Below are positions 7,578 to 8,836 of a stretch of DNA of 8,836 nt, piece by piece; positions within the stretch are counted from its first letter, which is position 1, and the number at the start of each line of letters is the position of its first letter. Made by a program: the position numbers and the translations under genes. Location: assembly GCA_965661115.1 (NCBI GenBank), contig CBFICO010000101.1, positions 1 to 8,836 of the forward strand, given 5' to 3'. The notes beneath the pieces were generated by a model. It made no database searches. It was not told the DNA's origin and saw only the letters and a program-made list of their open reading frames with translations. Origin of the DNA: UBA6770 sp965661115. GTDB taxonomy: Bacteria > Bacteroidota > Bacteroidia > Flavobacteriales_G > Salibacteraceae.

Positions 7578-8003
7578 TTATTTACCTTTCTCCCGATACT
7601 GAGAAGGAGAAACTCCTACACATTTCTTAAAAAACGAACTAAAATTTGAAGCATCTTCAAACCCTAATTCAAAAGCTATTTGTTTTGCACTATAATCGGT
7701 AAAATAGAGCATTCTTTTTGCCTTCACTGTAATTCTAGATTGTATGTGTTCTTTAGTGGTTTTGCCCGAATAAAGCTTTGAAACCCTGTTTAAGTAATCG
7801 GTGGTTACATTAAGTACACTGGCGTAATAAGAACCCTGATGCTTCGTTGCATAGTACTTCTCCAAAAAACGTTTGAAAGACCTAAACAATTGGGCTCCTG
7901 ACTCAATACTTTGATTCACTGCCTCACTTTTATTGCAGGCATTAAAACTCTCAATTAAAAACAATCGAAGCCACGAAGCCAATGCCTGGTTTTTAAAGCT
8001 CAT
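7578..8003 (-). CDS. AraC-family regulator, C-terminal DNA-binding half
   Basis: A 141-aa reading frame, counted from its first ATG. It extends without a stop up to 8057, and that extra stretch (FESLKSKAESIQQVYDSN) reads as the linker of the full protein, so the ATG at 8003 is probably only an internal methionine. Residues 1-55 are the helical linker and dimer region (SWLRLFLIESF, FKRFLEKYY). The first helix-turn-helix lies around 58-80 (YYASVLNVTTDYLNRVSK). The second lies around 103-128 (YSAKQIAFELGFEDASNF), followed by the family signature FFKKCVGVSPSQYR. This half alone could bind DNA but lacks the effector domain. The TAA stop abuts the PUR gene's stop. Confidence 0.75.
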   Translation of the reverse strand: MSFKNQALASWLRLFLIESFNACNKSEAVNQSIESGAQLFRSFKRFLEKYYATKHQGSYYASVLNVTTDYLNRVSKLYSGKTTKEHIQSRITVKAKRMLYFTDYSAKQIAFELGFEDASNFSSFFKKCVGVSPSQYREKGK

Positions 8004-8052
8004 GTTAGAATCATAAACCTGCTGAATGCTTTCAGCTTTTGATTTTAACGAT

Positions 8053-8430
8053 TCAAATTATGGATGAAGAATAGCCATAGGTTTCAAATAAATAGATTTC
8101 ACTAATGAAGTCACGACTAATTCGATTATCAATTAAAAACTGTTCTGAAAAAGTAAATACAAAACCTTTTGAAGCGGTTTCTTCTATAATCTGATGCACC
8201 TGACCTGGGGCTACAAAGAAAATCTGATACTTACCCAAATCAAACTCGTGACAATAAATATTGTGTTTTCCACTTCCGTTTTCTACTAAAAAAACCGTAT
8301 AAAAATTATGTCGGTGTGGTTCACCTGGCTTACCCTTTCTAACTGCGTATATCCTATCCATTCTATCTACACTAAAAGTAGATTCATGGTTCTCCTTATT
8401 TACCTCTTGGTATGTTTTAATTACATACAC
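8053..8430 (-). CDS. AraC-family regulator, N-terminal cupin sensor half
   Basis: A 125-aa frame that starts at GTG (8430-8428), since a TAG lies three codons upstream and no ATG comes earlier than residue 24. Seen: EPHRHNFYTVFLVENGSGKH (about residues 36-55) and YQIFFVAPGQVHQI, the two conserved stretches of the AraC-type cupin arm domain, with the His-rich PHRHxFY strand and the PGQVH turn. Family knowledge: this beta-barrel binds the small-molecule effector or drives dimer formation. It ends at ATT-TGA, exactly where the linker should begin, so the product lacks any DNA-binding part. The effector cannot be read from the sequence. If the GTG is not used, Met24 would trim the arm but keep the cupin core. 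Confidence 0.75.
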   Translation of the reverse strand: MYVIKTYQEVNKENHESTFSVDRMDRIYAVRKGKPGEPHRHNFYTVFLVENGSGKHNIYCHEFDLGKYQIFFVAPGQVHQIIEETASKGFVFTFSEQFLIDNRISRDFISEIYLFETYGYSSSII

Positions 8431-8487
8431 GAAGTAAAACTAAACCTGATTTTAGACTAATACTGTTAAGGTTGGTTTAAAAGCTAG

Positions 8488-8835
8488 CTATACCTCTTCG
8501 TCCATCACGTCAGTCATCACGTAATAGCGCGGATCATCAATAGAAGTTTCAATAATATCGGAAAACCGTGGATTAGCTTTTAGCAATAGGGTTTTACACT
8601 CTGGACTTAAATGTGTCAAACGTAATTGTTTACCTAACTCCAAGTATTTATTGGCTAAATTTTGAACTGCTTCGATACCTGAGTGATCACTCACTTTACT
8701 TTCTATAAAGTCAATTTTAACTTTCTCTGGGTCATTTTTTGCATCAAACTTGGCGTTAAAATTTTGTACCGAACCAAAAAATAATGGGCCCCAAATCTCA
8801 TAAACTTTTGTCCCATCCTCTTTTATTCTTTTTCT
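8488..8835 (-). CDS. SulP family anion transporter, C-terminal STAS domain (partial)
   Basis: The minus-strand frame is open from the window edge to the TAG at 8490-8488, giving 115 residues; the start and all membrane helices lie beyond 8836. Seen: VYEIWGPLFFGSVQNF, then KVKIDFIESKVSDHSGIEAV, then LRLTHLSPECKTLLLKA. This is the cytoplasmic STAS domain that closes SulP (SLC26-like) sulfate/bicarbonate/anion permeases, with the conserved D-H-S-G turn at the start of a helix. The GTG at 8694 is an internal valine, not the start, because the STAS strand order needs the upstream residues. The tail after the last helix ends PRYYVMTDVMDEEV, acidic as is common in these proteins. The ion carried cannot be told from this part. 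The AraC-family gene follows 57 bp downstream on the same strand and may share its transcript. Confidence 0.88.
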   Translation of the reverse strand, partial: RKRIKEDGTKVYEIWGPLFFGSVQNFNAKFDAKNDPEKVKIDFIESKVSDHSGIEAVQNLANKYLELGKQLRLTHLSPECKTLLLKANPRFSDIIETSIDDPRYYVMTDVMDEEV

Positions 8836-8836
8836 A

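Larger units (their letters stand above)
7578..8430 (-). pseudogene. AraC-family regulator broken by a one-base frame change
   Basis: The two minus-strand halves described separately add up to one normal AraC-family protein of about 283 residues: sensor cupin first, linker helices, then the double helix-turn-helix. The N-terminal frame ends at a TGA (8055-8053), while the C-terminal frame is open from 8057 downwards, so one extra base near 8053-8060 explains the break. Joined, the linker reads ...YGYSSSI-FESLKSKAES..., which flows naturally. Both halves look well conserved, so the break is recent, a sequencing error, or recoded. The gene lies 57 bp downstream of the SulP gene on the same strand. 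Confidence 0.7.

Noticed and set aside
8441..8479. TAAACC...GGTTTA inverted repeat after the SulP gene as a terminator
   Set aside because: Six AT-rich base pairs around a 27-base loop with no T-run; not convincing.
8488..8694. Stand-alone 68-aa protein starting at GTG 8694
   Set aside because: The frame continues upstream to the window edge with the missing first half of the STAS domain, so this GTG is an internal Val codon of a SulP transporter.

Overview
The window comes from an AT-rich Bacteroidota genome. The evidence is two type IX secretion system (T9SS) cargo proteins, one with a type A and one with a type B C-terminal sorting domain, a small PUR-domain protein (DUF3276) typical of the phylum, a promoter match to the Bacteroidota pattern (TTG-N19-TAnnTTT), and no Shine-Dalgarno sequences ahead of the starts. 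A Flavobacteriales-like marine or environmental lineage is a guess; the sequence does not fix the family.

Layout. Positions 2-184 (+) hold the last 60 codons of a proline dehydrogenase. After a 90-bp gap, 275-2779 (+) encodes a secreted 834-aa protein of three GEVED-PKD units plus a type A sorting domain. Directly after its TAG stop, with no spacer and in the same reading frame, 2780-7204 (+) encodes a 1474-aa secreted multi-Ig protein ending in a type B (gliding-motility CHU_C) sorting domain. The two are probably one operon of cell-surface or secreted adhesin-like proteins. After an 88-bp gap with a promoter and a Fur-box-like palindrome, 7293-7577 (+) encodes the PUR/DUF3276 nucleic-acid-binding protein. 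The rest is on the minus strand: an AraC-family regulator (8430-7578) split in two frames at about 8053-8058, then the C-terminal STAS end of a SulP anion transporter (8835-8488, start outside the window). The PUR and AraC genes converge with their stop codons touching.

How they work together. The two T9SS cargo genes are the only clear functional unit: each has a Sec signal peptide, extracellular repeats and a T9SS export signal. The flanking genes are housekeeping or regulatory and show no evident link to them. No mobile element, CRISPR array, tRNA or rRNA is visible, and no gene-free stretch exceeds 90 bp. I see no clearly new multi-gene system. The most notable points are the in-frame zero-gap cargo pair, the truncated fourth repeat in register in the first cargo, the regular cysteine pairs in the second, the palindrome ahead of the PUR gene, and the AraC frame break at an ATT-TGA site.
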